From contig NZ_JADLQO010000002.1 in assembly GCF_015477775.1 (NCBI RefSeq), forward strand, positions 186,001 to 250,000: a stretch of 64,000 bases of DNA, given 5' to 3'. The DNA is from Nocardia abscessus. Its GTDB lineage: Bacteria > Actinomycetota > Actinomycetes > Mycobacteriales > Mycobacteriaceae. How positions within the stretch are numbered: the stretch's first letter is position 1; every line of letters begins with the position of its first letter. Under the pieces are notes generated by a model. It had not been told where the DNA came from. It ran no database searches and worked only from the letters and a program-made list of their open reading frames with translations. This document shows, one piece after another, positions 30,437 through 39,758 of the stretch. Both the position numbers and the translations under genes were made by a program.

Positions 30437-31285
30437 ATGACTCGAGCCAGCGGAACCTTGTACACAGACGCGCCGACGAAATCCGTGTTGATCGGCACGA
30501 CGCGGTTCGCCTATCGCGAGCTTGGTCCCGATACCGGCGTACCAGTGGTCTTCTTGAACCATCTGGCCGCGAACCTGGACAACTGGGATCCCCGAGTGGT
30601 CGACGGCATCGCGGCGAAGCACCGCGTGATCACCTTCGACAACCGCGGCGTAGGCGCGTCCGAAGGCACGACACCGGACTCGGTGGAAGCGATGGCAACG
30701 GATGCCGTCGCGTTCATCCGCGCATTGGGCTTCGACCATGTCGACCTTCTGGGATTCTCCCTCGGCGGGTTCATCGCGCAGCAGATCGCGCACAACGAGC
30801 CGGCGCTGGTTCGAAAGCTGATTCTCGCGGGGACGGGTCCGGCGGGAGGTGAAGGCATCGCCGATGTGACCTCGGTGACCTACCGCGACACATTCAAAGC
30901 GGTAGCCACCTTCAAGGATCCGAAGGAGTACCTGTTCTTCACCAGAACCGCGAACGGCAAGTCGCAGGCCCGTGCGTTCGTGAAACGTTTGAAGGAACGC
31001 GCAGTCGACCGCGACAAGGCGATCGCGCTGCGAACTTTCCGCATTCAGCTCGCGGCGATCCACGCGTGGGGCCTTCAGCAGCCCTCCGACCTCAGTCGCA
31101 TCCCCCATCCCGTCCTGGTGGCCAATGGCGACGACGACCGAATGGTGCCCACCAGCAACTCATTCGCTCTGGCACAACGTCTTCCGAATGCCACGCTGCG
31201 GATCTACCCCGACGCCGGACACGGCGGCATATTCCAACACCACGACAAGTTCGTCGGAGAAGCCCTCGACTTCCTGGCTTCATGA
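30437..31285 (+). CDS. Alpha/beta hydrolase
   Basis: The 282-residue protein has the alpha/beta-hydrolase order: oxyanion region VVFLNHLAANLDNWDPR, nucleophile elbow LLGFSLGGFIAQQ (Ser near residue 110), acid in VANGDDDRMVP, and the catalytic His in DAGHGGIFQHH. The ATG follows caggagg. It is divergent from the TetR gene with operators O1/O2 between, and the SDR gene 270 bp downstream has two more operators. Probably a detoxification or catabolic esterase; substrate unknown. Confidence 0.92.
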   Translation: MTRASGTLYTDAPTKSVLIGTTRFAYRELGPDTGVPVVFLNHLAANLDNWDPRVVDGIAAKHRVITFDNRGVGASEGTTPDSVEAMATDAVAFIRALGFDHVDLLGFSLGGFIAQQIAHNEPALVRKLILAGTGPAGGEGIADVTSVTYRDTFKAVATFKDPKEYLFFTRTANGKSQARAFVKRLKERAVDRDKAIALRTFRIQLAAIHAWGLQQPSDLSRIPHPVLVANGDDDRMVPTSNSFALAQRLPNATLRIYPDAGHGGIFQHHDKFVGEALDFLAS

Positions 31286-31494
31286 GAAGCACCACCGGTC
31301 CCGCGAGGCGCTGCTGCCGCTCGATCAGCGTGAATCGACGAACTCGAAGCCCTCCCGATAGCGGCAGGACAGAGAAACAGAGAAAAAGACACTCCAGCGA
31401 GCGGAGTTCGGCAACGCCGCACATCGCGGCTTGTTCAGCGTCCGGCCCGCCCTGGTTCAGTCGGAGCGATCGCGTCCGAAGCCCATTGCGAATA

Positions 31495-31512
31495 GTACAC
31501 CGATCGGTGTAA
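31495..31512. promoter_or_regulatory. Operator O3, upstream of SDR gene
   Basis: gtacaccgatcggtgtaa, the most symmetric of the four sites; lies 28 bp before O4. Confidence 0.78.
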
Positions 31513-31522
31513 CTTCACAGAA

Positions 31523-31540
31523 GTACACCGAACGGTTTAC
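31523..31540. promoter_or_regulatory. Operator O4, upstream of SDR gene
   Basis: gtacaccgaacggtttac, ending 14 bp before the SDR ATG; matches O2 at 16 of 18 positions. Confidence 0.78.
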
Positions 31541-31554
31541 ATGCATCTAGGAGT

Positions 31555-32283
31555 ATGACAATGACTTCCCTCGTCGACCAGACGGTGCTGGTTACCGGAG
31601 CCAACCGCGGCATGGGCCGCCAGTACGTCGAGCAACTACTCGACCGTGGTGTTGCAAGGGTCTATGCCGCCGCCCGCGACCCACAGACAATCCCCGTGGC
31701 GGACCCACGCATCGTTCCGCTGCGGCTGGATGTCACGAATGCAATGTCGGTCGCCGAAGCGGCCGAGACCGCAACCGATGTCAGTGTTCTGATCAACAAC
31801 GCCGGCATCGCCCGCGGGGCCTCGGTGCTCGACAGGTCCACGGACCTGCTTCGCGCGGAACTCGAAACGAACCTGTTCGGTCCGCTCGCGCTGGCTTCCG
31901 CGTTCGCCGATGGGATCGCCGAGCGCTCCGGCGCCATCGTCAACGTCTCGTCGGTTCTCGCATGGCTTCCCGTCGGCGCGAGCTACGGCGTATCGAAAGC
32001 GGCGATATGGAGCGCAACAGATTCCATGCGCACCGAACTCGCCCCACGAGGGGTCCAGGTGATGGGTGTCTATATGGGGCTCGTCGATACCGACATGGCC
32101 AAGTTCTCGGATTCGCCGAAGTCCGATCCCGCGGATGTGGTTCGCCAAGTGCTCGACGGCATCGAGGCCGGCGACACGGAGGTATTGACCGACGAGCTGA
32201 GCCGTCGGGCACGCGCATGGTTGAGCGAACCCGTGGAGGACCGGCTCGCGCGGCTCATGAGCAGCTCACGGACGTCGCGGTAA
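31555..32283 (+). CDS. SDR family oxidoreductase
   Basis: The 242-residue short-chain dehydrogenase has an N-terminal cofactor motif VLVTGANRGMGRQYVEQLL, LINNAGIARG (the NNAG motif) and the catalytic Ser/Tyr/Lys in VNVSSVLAWLPVGASYGVSKAA. The length is typical. Two operator copies sit directly in front of it, so it is likely co-regulated with the hydrolase by the TetR protein. Substrate unknown. Confidence 0.93.
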   Translation: MTMTSLVDQTVLVTGANRGMGRQYVEQLLDRGVARVYAAARDPQTIPVADPRIVPLRLDVTNAMSVAEAAETATDVSVLINNAGIARGASVLDRSTDLLRAELETNLFGPLALASAFADGIAERSGAIVNVSSVLAWLPVGASYGVSKAAIWSATDSMRTELAPRGVQVMGVYMGLVDTDMAKFSDSPKSDPADVVRQVLDGIEAGDTEVLTDELSRRARAWLSEPVEDRLARLMSSSRTSR

Positions 32284-32440
32284 CGTTCACCACACGCAAT
32301 AACCCGGTTAGAGATCCCGCCGCATCTTCCCACTGCTACCGAACATATTCCGCGCAACGCCATGGGCAAGTGGCCGGGCTAACGCTCCAAGGCCACCACG
32401 CTTCGCATCCATCACCCGAGAGGTCGAGAAGGCAGGTGAC

Positions 32441-33433
32441 ATGAAGGCGTTCATTGTCGAGTCCTACGGCGAGAACGGACTACGGGCCGCAGATGTACCC
32501 GAGCCCAGCGTGGGCCGTCGTGACGTTCTGGTCCAAGTCCGCGCCGCCGGCATCAACCCGCTCGACAAGATGGTCCGCAACGGCGAGTTCAAGCAACTGC
32601 TGAAGTACACAAGGCCCTTCATACTCGGACACGACGTCTCCGGTGTCGTGACCGAAGTCGGCGCAGACGTGCACGCCTTCACAGTCGGCGACGAGGTGTA
32701 TTCCAGACCGCGAGACCTTCGGATCGGCACCTTCGCCGAGTTCATCGCGATAGACGAGGACGATGTAGCACTCAAGCCTCGCTCCTTGTCGTTCGACGAG
32801 GCCGCTGCCGTACCGCTGGTCGCGCTGGCCGCCTGGCAGGCACTCGTCGACCTCGCCCACCTTCAGCCGGGCCAGAAGGTCCTCATCCACGCCGGTGCGG
32901 GCGGCCTCGGCTCGACCGCCATCCAGGTCGCCAAGCATCTGGGCGCCTACGTCGCCACCACGGCCCGCACCAACGACATCGACAAGGTCCGCAGCTTGGG
33001 CGCCGACCAAGTCATCGACTTCACCGAACAGGACTTCTCCGAGATCCTCACCGGATACGACGTCGCGCTGGACTCGCTCGGGGGCACCAATCTGGAGAAG
33101 TCCCTGACCATACTGAAGCGGGGCGGGCTCGCCATCAGCGTAGTCGGCCCACCCGACCCCTCCTTCGCCAGACAAATCGGCCAACCGCTCCTCGCCCCGG
33201 TCATGGCACTGTTGAGCCGCAAGATCCGCAAGCAGGCGAAGAAACACGGAGTGCGCTACTCGTTCTTCTTCATGAAGGCCAACGGTGCACAACTCAACGA
33301 ACTGGCCTCGCTGTATGACAGCGGCGTCCTGCGGCCGGTGCTCGACCGCACCTTCCCCTTCGACCAGGCACTCGAGGCGATGGCGTACGTCGAACAGGGC
33401 CGCGCCGACGGCAAGATCGTCATCACACGATGA
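32441..33433 (+). CDS. NADP-dependent oxidoreductase, MDR/quinone reductase type
   Basis: The 330-residue medium-chain reductase has a GroES-like N-terminal domain (KMVRNGEFKQLLKYTRPFILGHDVSGVV), then a Rossmann domain with VLIHAGAGGLGSTAIQVAKHLGAYV. The catalytic zinc ligands are absent, as in quinone oxidoreductases. It begins 157 bp after the SDR gene in the same direction, preceded by aaggcaggtgac. No copy of the TetR operator is seen here, so it is either read through from the SDR promoter or separately controlled. Confidence 0.92.
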   Translation: MKAFIVESYGENGLRAADVPEPSVGRRDVLVQVRAAGINPLDKMVRNGEFKQLLKYTRPFILGHDVSGVVTEVGADVHAFTVGDEVYSRPRDLRIGTFAEFIAIDEDDVALKPRSLSFDEAAAVPLVALAAWQALVDLAHLQPGQKVLIHAGAGGLGSTAIQVAKHLGAYVATTARTNDIDKVRSLGADQVIDFTEQDFSEILTGYDVALDSLGGTNLEKSLTILKRGGLAISVVGPPDPSFARQIGQPLLAPVMALLSRKIRKQAKKHGVRYSFFFMKANGAQLNELASLYDSGVLRPVLDRTFPFDQALEAMAYVEQGRADGKIVITR

Positions 33434-33572
33434 GCCAGGCCACCACCCCCGAACTGCAAACACCCCCAACGTTAGGCATCGTCGCCGGTAGGTCACGTGC
33501 GGTGAGCGCCGTGCCCGCCCTCGATCTCCAGAAAGCGTTGGACGGGTACTAATCCAGTGCACACAGGAGGCT

Positions 33573-34484
33573 TCAGGTCCGGGGGAAGTGAACGTCTCGA
33601 GTCGGTAGCCGCACCCCGGAGGGATCGATCTCGGCGCGCAATCCCCGCCAGCTCGGATGTCGCAAGGCGCCGACATACTCTCGATGCTCGACGGTGCCCA
33701 CCAGCTGTGGTCTAACCCACCGCGCCACCGTCGTCCGCCAGGATGGTGTCGATCGGTCGAACGGGCTGTCGGTTGTGGTCAATGCCTTCAACCGCTCGAG
33801 CAGTGCCCGGCGCGCTGCCACTGTGAAGCCGGTGCCGACGTGCCCGACGTAGACCAAACGGTCCGACTCGTCATAGGCACCCAGGATCAAGGACCCGAGC
33901 GCGCCACGCTCGCCGCCGCCGCTGCTGGGAACCCAGCCGGCGATCACCACCTCTGTCGTCTGGCGGATCGCCGTCTTCAGCCACAGCCGCGAGCGCGTCC
34001 CGGGCCGGTACACGGAGTCGACGCGTTTGCTGACCACACCTTCCAGCCGGTGGGAGGCGGCGGTGTCGAGCATGGTGTCGACCGGGATGTCGGTCCAGTA
34101 CGGCGGGACGCGTACCCCGGCACCGGTGAGGTCGAGTTCTCCCAGGCGGGCGCGCCGCTCGACATACGACAGGGCCAGGGAGCTGGCGCCGTCGAGTTCG
34201 AGCAGGTCGAACACGAACAGCTGCACCGGCACCGCCCGCACCAGTTCGCGGGCAGGCCGGGTCAGATGCATGCGCTGCTGTAGCCGGGCGAACGACGGCG
34301 CGCCGGTAGCCGGGTCGAGGGCGACGATCTCACCGTCGAGGATCATGTCGATGCCGGGCGGGCGCTGCGCGAGTCCTGCGGTCAACTCCGGATAGCACAC
34401 AGTGACGTTGTTGCAGTTGCGACTGAACAATTCCACCCCCTCACCGACCAGACGGCAAATGGCGCGCATCCCGTCCCACTTCAT
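33573..34484 (-). pseudogene. ATP-dependent DNA ligase lacking its N-terminal segment
   Basis: The 303 residues begin at MKWDGMRAICRL, so the catalytic Lys of motif I (KWDG) is residue 2. LigC/LigD-type ligases normally have about 30 residues before it. The frame continues upstream about 28 codons (PLRSTPNPSARSVVQRRAIE) to a stop without ATG, GTG or TTG. The adenylation domain (ILDGEIVALD, EGVVSKRVDS, WLKTAIRQTTEVVIAGW) and OB-fold (ALGSLILGAYDESDRLVYVGHVGTGF) are otherwise complete. Either it is 5'-truncated or it uses a non-standard start. Confidence 0.75.
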
Positions 34485-34780
34485 CTCGATCGCCCTTCTC
34501 TGAACTACTGAGCGCGCTGAAGGATTGGGCGTCGACCGCAGAGGTCACTACCGCAGCGCGCCGCAGCAACCGGGTAGGCCAGCCCGCGCCTATGTTGCTA
34601 ATCGCGACCGCACTAATAGTGCCGATGACATTCAGTTGTCTGCGACGCTGTTCGTCGCCGAACCAGATGCTGACGGCGCCATCAGCGTCGCGGATCAGTT
34701 CGCTGTCGGACAGGCCAGGCCGAGACACGTCCAGCGAGCCCTCTCGTCGTACTCGATGACCGAGAAGTGGCTGCCTGAGT
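34441..34780. other. Stretch between ligase and NmrA fragment without an intact gene
   Basis: About 300 bp upstream of the ligase frame hold only a short minus-strand frame (34441-34728) whose first 40 residues (MSRPGLSDSELIRDADG...) look protein-like but match nothing I know. It may be another remnant. Confidence 0.4.
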
Positions 34781-34788
34781 TCAGGCAG
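34771..34788 (-). terminator. Hairpin overlapping the stop of the NmrA fragment
   Basis: ctgcctga-gt-tcaggcag is an 8-bp perfect stem with a 2-nt loop, spanning the stop codon at 34781-34783. No T run follows, so its terminator role is uncertain. Confidence 0.4.
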
Positions 34789-35368
34789 TCGGGCTGTGCC
34801 AGTCCTGCCGCGCTGCCCACTGCTCGAGGGATGTCGTGGTCAGGCCGTAGCGGGCGGCATGGTGGGGGCGTGCGGGGCAGCCGACGCGGTCGGTCCACGT
34901 ATCACCCCACGCCGATGGTGCACCGACGCGCTCGATTTGCTCCTCCGAGGAGATGAAAACGGCAGTGATTTCGCGACCGGTGGCCTTGGAGAGGGTGTCG
35001 GCGATTTCGGATTGCGTCAGGGCGTCGCCGGCGAGTTCGATCTCGGCTTCGTGGAACTTGTCGGGATCGGCCACGGCGGCGACCGCTCCGAAATCGTCCG
35101 CGCTGATCATCACCAACACGGCCTCCGGGCTTGCCGAGGTGACCAGCTTGCCCTGCGACAGCTCGGGGAACTTAAAAGCAATCTTCGACGGCAGGAAGTA
35201 GTTGTCCATGAAGAAGGCGGGCTTGAGGATGGTCCAGCGATCGAGACCCGCCTGCCGGATCACCTCTTCCGCGGCTTCCTTCTCGTCCCAGTACGCCTTC
35301 ATCACCGGGTCGGTGATGTTGTCGGTCAACACCTGGAAACGAGCACCGATCGAACTCGCCACGACCAC
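34781..35368 (-). pseudogene. C-terminal fragment of an NmrA/SDR-like NAD(P)-binding protein
   Basis: The frame reads VVASSIGARFQVL, TDNITDPVMKAYWDEKEAAEEV and WTILKPAFFMDNYF, all from the middle and C-terminal part of NmrA-type proteins. The N-terminal Rossmann motif (TGATGxxG) and about 95 residues are missing. The homology starts about 20-40 bp downstream of the DUF1254-family stop, so the break is close to 35,380. Third-position GC is coding-like. It is probably not functional. Confidence 0.7.
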
Positions 35369-35407
35369 ACCCCCGAGCGATCCAACCCACCAATTGGGAG
35401 TCAGAAC

Positions 35408-37117
35408 CTAGTTCACCACCTCGAACTCGCCCGCCCGCCAGGTCTTGTCGAAGAAGGGCTGTAGCTGCGCAGAACGGCGAACCAGCCCTTGTCGGGGTCG
35501 GTCTGGATCCAGTTTCCGGCGGCGACGCCGTCGGGCCGTGCGGGCGAGCAGTACACCACGGTGGAGCCGTCGGCCTCGGCCTCGGCAGCGGGTGAGGGGA
35601 ATGCCTGGCTACCGGCCCGAGGGTAGAGCTGTTCGGTTTGCAGCAGGGAGCGGGTCTGGTTGTGATTGAGGTTCAGCGACCAGAAGCGGGCGGCGGGGAT
35701 GTCCTTCGGGAGCCTCACCCGGTAGGTCTTCGCACCGTTGAAGGGCTCGCCGTCGGCGTCGAGGTTGGCGATCAGGTATTGCGATCCGACGCCGGTCAGC
35801 CGCATGCACATGGCAGGGGTGATGGCGGTGGCGGTGTAGAACATCGCGGTGCGGGAGTGCAGTCGGCGGGCGCCCTTGTTCGGGTAGGGCACGACGCCTT
35901 CCGGAGTGATGTCGGGCGGTGGGTTGGTGAACTCGAACCCGCCGACGAACAGCATGTTCCACCAGGCGGTGTCACCGTCGTAGTAGCGGAAGCCCTCGGT
36001 CGGGGACGCGCCCATCCCGATCGTCCGGGACGCGGCGTTGCCGACGGCCGCGGCGTCGTCGAGTAGAAGAACAAGGTCCGCACGTTCAACTTCTTCGCCC
36101 CGCCGGACGGGAACGGCTTGATCCCTTCCTCGGTGACCAGCGGCGGCGGGGTCTCGAAGGTGTATCCACCGGGGAAGAGCATGTTGGTCCACGCCGAGTT
36201 CGGGTAGAACCGCACACCTTCGGACTCGCGCGCATCGAACAGCAACGCACGAGCGGTCGCGTGCCCCACCGCGGCAGCTTCGTCGAGGATTTTCCGCATT
36301 CGCTCATCAGGTGCGAACGGCTGGCCTTTCACGATGCCGATCGCGGCCAGCACTCCCGTGGTCTCGGCGTCGGTAGCCGTCGCGGGCTGCTCCTGGATCA
36401 TCGCGTTGAGCAACTCGTAGAAACCGAAATCCGACGGGGGGATCGTGTTGAACGCTTTGCCGCTGGCCTCGAGGAACTGCGTCTCGGGCGGCTCGACCGC
36501 GGTGCCTGCGGGAACCTTGCCTTCCAGCAGGGTCGCGACGCTCGAGCCGTAACCTCCGGGCGTGTACGGGTAGACCCTCAAGGTGCGCTTGATCACCTCG
36601 ACCGTGGGCTTGGGATCGTTGTCCTGAAGGAACGATCGGCCGATGAAAAGTACCTGGTTGGTATTCGAATGCCCGACATGGAAACCGCTGTCGGGCAGCG
36701 GTCCGTCGTATCCCGGGGGAAGGAGCAGGAACTTGCCGCCCTGTCCACGGTCGGGACCGGGCAGACCGAAGTCGATGATCCAGTGGAACCACATGTCATC
36801 GAAGATGCCCAGCGCGTTGGGTGGGGTCTCGACCACCATCGGCCCGCTGGTGAGGTCGATGATGCCGAGGTAGTAGACAGTGTCAGCGTTGGCGGTCAGG
36901 AACAGTGACCGGGAATCCATCAACTCCGAAAAGATCACGATCGTGTTGTCCTTGGCGCCGATACTCTGGAGACCTTCGCGCAGCGCCCAGGTCGATGCCC
37001 CCTGAAAGCGTTGAGGAACACCTCGACCCCCCGGATCAGATCCAGGTTGTCATAGTCCTTGTCGACGGTCTCAGCGCTGGGAACACCGTCGGTGAAATCC
37101 AGAGCCCCGATGGGCGC
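35408..37117 (-). pseudogene. Chimeric, frameshifted DUF1254/DUF1214 genes (two paralogs fused)
   Basis: Reading down the minus strand: (i) GALDFTDGVPSAETVDKDY to FLNAFRG, then a one-base loss in a C run (36998-37002); (ii) paralog A from IFSELMDSRSLF to LNVRTLFFYST at about 36058; (iii) a sudden change of frame into paralog B at AAAVGNAASRTIG, which repeats the part of the protein already encoded by A (about 40% identical over 70 residues); (iv) a last frameshift near 35,462 before PFFDKTWRAGEFEVVN and a stop at 35408. This looks like recombination between tandem paralogs followed by decay. The 5' end is cut at about 37,117. Confidence 0.85.
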
Positions 37118-37595
37118 CTTCTGGCGTGCCACCGACCTCGTCCGCGAACATCGCGGTGACAGCCACGTCATCTCCTGGGCGGTCGCCGGTGTCGACGCGG
37201 TCGAAATACTGCTGCTGACCGAACAATGGTGGGGCCTGCCCGCCCGCTCCTACACACCATCACGCGGCTGGACCACCACCGACATGGACGCAGGATTCCA
37301 ACGACTCACCCAACGCGGACTCATGACCTCCGACGAGAAACTCACCGACGCGGGCCGCGCATTCCGCGAGGAAATCGAAGTACGCACCGACGAACTCGAA
37401 CACCCCCTACTCGACGAACTCGGCGACGACCTCGACGAACTGCTCTCCTACCTCGACCCCTGGTCCGAAGCCATCATCACCGGCGGCTCCTACCCCACAC
37501 GAATCGCCGGAATCTACAACGTCGGCGGCGGACCACACTTCGGCCACGGCTTGACCATCGACACCGCCGCCCAGCAATACGAGCACAAGGTCTGA
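37118..37595 (+). pseudogene. SCO6745-family protein, N-terminal half missing
   Basis: The recognisable part starts FWRATDLVREHRGDSHVISWAVAGVDAVE and runs to the C-terminus (GWTTTDMDAGFQRLTQRGLM, VRTDELEHPLLDELGDD, YPTRIAGIYNVGGG). SCO6745-family proteins have a MarR-like fold of about 260-290 residues. Only the last 160 remain. In-frame codons upstream (37059-37118) are the reverse complement of the truncated DUF1254 gene, so any start there would be accidental. The gene lost its 5' end at exactly the point where the divergent DUF1254 gene lost its own. Confidence 0.75.
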
Positions 37596-37837
37596 CCAAT
37601 CGCAGCGCGAGGACCGATCTCAGTCCCGTGTCAGGACGAGGGCACGGTTCAGGCGCCCCGGTGTGGGCGCAGCGCGATCACCTCACCACTTCCGCCGCCT
37701 CCGGCACCGTGGAAACCGGTTTTCAGTGGGCGATAGACAGTCAGCTCCGGCGGGACGGGCCGCAGCGTTCGAGCCGTGAAGATACTCGGAGTTGCGGCTG
37801 GAGTTCGGTGTAGACCGGCCCGCGGGGGACGTCGAAG
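37596..37837. other. Short intergenic region
   Basis: 242 bp between the SCO6745 fragment and the convergent TetR gene. I see no gene or clear terminator. Confidence 0.4.
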
Positions 37838-38446
37838 CTATGGTGGGGGAGGCAGCCCGGCCACGTTGCGCATGGCCGCGCGGCCGCGGCGGGCGGCGGA
37901 TTCGTCATCGAGCAGCTGGATTTCCTCGTTGACCGCCATGGAGATGCCGATGAGCACGGTGGCGATCTCCTCGGGGGGACGATGCGGAGCGGACGTTTCG
38001 TCTTGTGCCGCAGCGATTTCGGCGGTGAGGAACGCGCGCCAGTCGGCAACGACCTCCCGCAGACGATCCCGCAACATTCCGTGCCGCCCATCGAGTTCGG
38101 TCGATGCAGCGGTGACGAAACACCCTCCGGGAAAAGGGCATTCGGCCAGGTAATCGATCCAAGCATCGATCAGTCTTACCAGGCGAGCCGCGCCGGGAGA
38201 CATCGCTGCCAGTGGGGCGAGAACTGCTGTCCGAAAGACTTGGCCGGCCTGTTCGAGTGCGGCGTTCTGCAGGTTTTCGCGAGATCCGAAGGGGCCGACG
38301 ACACCTGCCTTACTCATTGCGAGCCGGTCGGCGAGCGACCCGATCGTGAGACCTGCCAAACCGATGCGCGACGCCTCCTCGACCGCGGCCTGCACGATCC
38401 GATCCCGGGTGCGGGCGGCCTCGGCGACTGAGCTGCGTGGGGACAT
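37838..38446 (-). CDS. TetR/AcrR family regulator
   Basis: The 202-residue protein starts MSPRSSVAEAARTRD. The HTH is TRDRIVQAAVEEASRIGLAGLTIGSL with AMSKAGVVGPFGSRENL; the C-terminal domain carries CPFPGGCFVTAASTELDGRHGMLRDRL, typical of a TetR subgroup. It is divergent from the DinB-like gene, with a nearly perfect palindrome of 20-bp arms between them, so it probably represses both (inference). Confidence 0.9.
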   Translation of the reverse strand: MSPRSSVAEAARTRDRIVQAAVEEASRIGLAGLTIGSLADRLAMSKAGVVGPFGSRENLQNAALEQAGQVFRTAVLAPLAAMSPGAARLVRLIDAWIDYLAECPFPGGCFVTAASTELDGRHGMLRDRLREVVADWRAFLTAEIAAAQDETSAPHRPPEEIATVLIGISMAVNEEIQLLDDESAARRGRAAMRNVAGLPPPP

Positions 38447-38457
38447 CAATCCATCAT

Positions 38458-38501
38458 AGCGTTCGATCGTTCGCTATCCTTATAGCGAACGATCGGACGC
38501 T
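38458..38501. promoter_or_regulatory. TetR operator: 20-bp inverted repeat with 4-nt spacer
   Basis: agcgttcgatcgttcgctat (38458-38477) pairs with 38482-38501 with one mismatch. It fills the gap between the divergent tetR and DinB-like genes. Confidence 0.82.
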
Positions 38502-38512
38502 AATGAGAGAGT

Positions 38513-39088
38513 GTGCTGGTGAGTGATCTGCTACGACTCGACGCGACGGCCTTGGCGCTGATCGCACACGATGTGGCCACTGTCGCCGACGCAGACATGG
38601 ACGCGCCGACTCCGTGTGCGGGCTGGACCGTCGCGGACCTTATAAGTCACATGAACGAACGCCACGAGGCTGTCATCGCGTCTATCTCGGCGCCGATCGA
38701 CGACCACGCCGACAATCCCCGCGACGATTTCGCGCGTACAGCCGCACGGTGGGTGGTCGCGATGGAACAGACCGGCGATGTCGTGAACCTGCCGCAGCGC
38801 GGCCCGCTGGCGACCGACACCGTGCTCTCGGTCCATTTCGTCGACATGCTCGTGCACCGCTGGGACCTGTCCCGTGCGTTGTCCCGCTCCTGCCCGGTCC
38901 CGGACCGTCTCACCGCCCTCGCATTGCCGATCGCTCGGTCGATCACCGCGCCGGGCAGCGTGCTCAACGGCCCGGATGGCGTCTACCGGCCCCCGGTGGA
39001 GCCGGATCGACCGCTGCCCGTACTGGACGCCATCGCAGCCCTTCTCGGCCGCGATCCCCACTGGGAGCGCCAACGCGAATACCGCTGA
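38513..39088 (+). CDS. TIGR03086-type metal-binding protein (DinB/maleylpyruvate isomerase fold)
   Basis: The 191-residue four-helix protein has the N-terminal CAGWTVADLISHMNERHEAVI (metal-ligand His in the second helix) and VHFVDMLVHRWDLSRAL (two further His), the three-His pattern of DinB/mycothiol-dependent isomerases. GTG at 38513 or 38519 may be used. Such proteins often use mycothiol. It is divergent from its likely TetR regulator. Confidence 0.82.
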   Translation: MLVSDLLRLDATALALIAHDVATVADADMDAPTPCAGWTVADLISHMNERHEAVIASISAPIDDHADNPRDDFARTAARWVVAMEQTGDVVNLPQRGPLATDTVLSVHFVDMLVHRWDLSRALSRSCPVPDRLTALALPIARSITAPGSVLNGPDGVYRPPVEPDRPLPVLDAIAALLGRDPHWERQREYR

Positions 39089-39149
39089 CAGCCGAGCACC
39101 ACGCCAGTATGCCTTGCCCCGGACCGCGATCAGCGCTTCGTCACCTGAG

Positions 39150-39300
39150 CCTGCGACTTCGACACCGGCATCGCCAGCCGCCCGCGCAGAAGTCGGTGCC
39201 CGTCAGCAGGACGGCGCCGATCTCCGCGCCGTGATCACGCAGCGCACGGTGGCCTCGTCGATCAGGGTCGAATCCATCGACGTGCGCACTCGGCGCCTTC
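39150..39300 (-). pseudogene. Possible enoyl-CoA hydratase (crotonase) relic
   Basis: A minus frame reads GHRALRDHGAEIGAVLLTGTDFCAGG, which fits the crotonase consensus vxxTGxxxxFCAGGD. The flanks do not extend the match and the frame breaks within 40 bp. It is a short relic at best. Confidence 0.3.
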
Positions 39301-39709
39301 ATCGAGCATCGCGAGTGGGGCCCAGGGTGGGGGCCGAGCCGGGGTCGCGCGGTGGCGGCGGTCCGAGCATGATCCGGTCCAGTTCGGCGCGCAGCTGGCC
39401 TACCGTGTGCTGTCCGCCTGAGCCGGGGAGTTCGGTGACGATCCGCTGGGCGAGGGCGTGCACGCGCACGCCGGTGTTCTGCGAACACGACCGCAGCAAC
39501 GCGAACGCTCGCTCGTCGCCGATTCCGTACAGCAACATCACGATGCCTTTGGCCTGCTCGATCACCGCACGGGTGGCGTCGAACGCGAACCGTTCGACAT
39601 CGTCCGACGGCCTGGGCTCGGTATCCACACCCCCACGCATACCCGGCGTCAGCCCGGAAGTAAACAACCTCAATCGAAGGAAAAAAACTACACCGAGGGA
39701 TGTAGACAT
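39299..39709 (-). CDS. ANTAR-domain protein
   Basis: The 136-residue protein has an ANTAR RNA-binding domain at about residues 45-105: FDATRAVIEQAKGIVMLLYGIGDERAFALLRSCSQNTGVRVHALAQRIV. ANTAR proteins are RNA-binding antiterminators. No GAF or PAS sensor is attached. The ATG at 39709 follows gagg 8 bases upstream; an ATG at 39640 closer to the domain is the alternative, since the first 25 residues are unusually hydrophobic (FFLRLRLFTSG). Confidence 0.82.
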   Translation of the reverse strand: MSTSLGVVFFLRLRLFTSGLTPGMRGGVDTEPRPSDDVERFAFDATRAVIEQAKGIVMLLYGIGDERAFALLRSCSQNTGVRVHALAQRIVTELPGSGGQHTVGQLRAELDRIMLGPPPPRDPGSAPTLGPTRDAR

Positions 39710-39758
39710 TATGGGAGCCTCGGTATACAGTCGCTCTCGTTGGAGATGAGAAGTCTGG

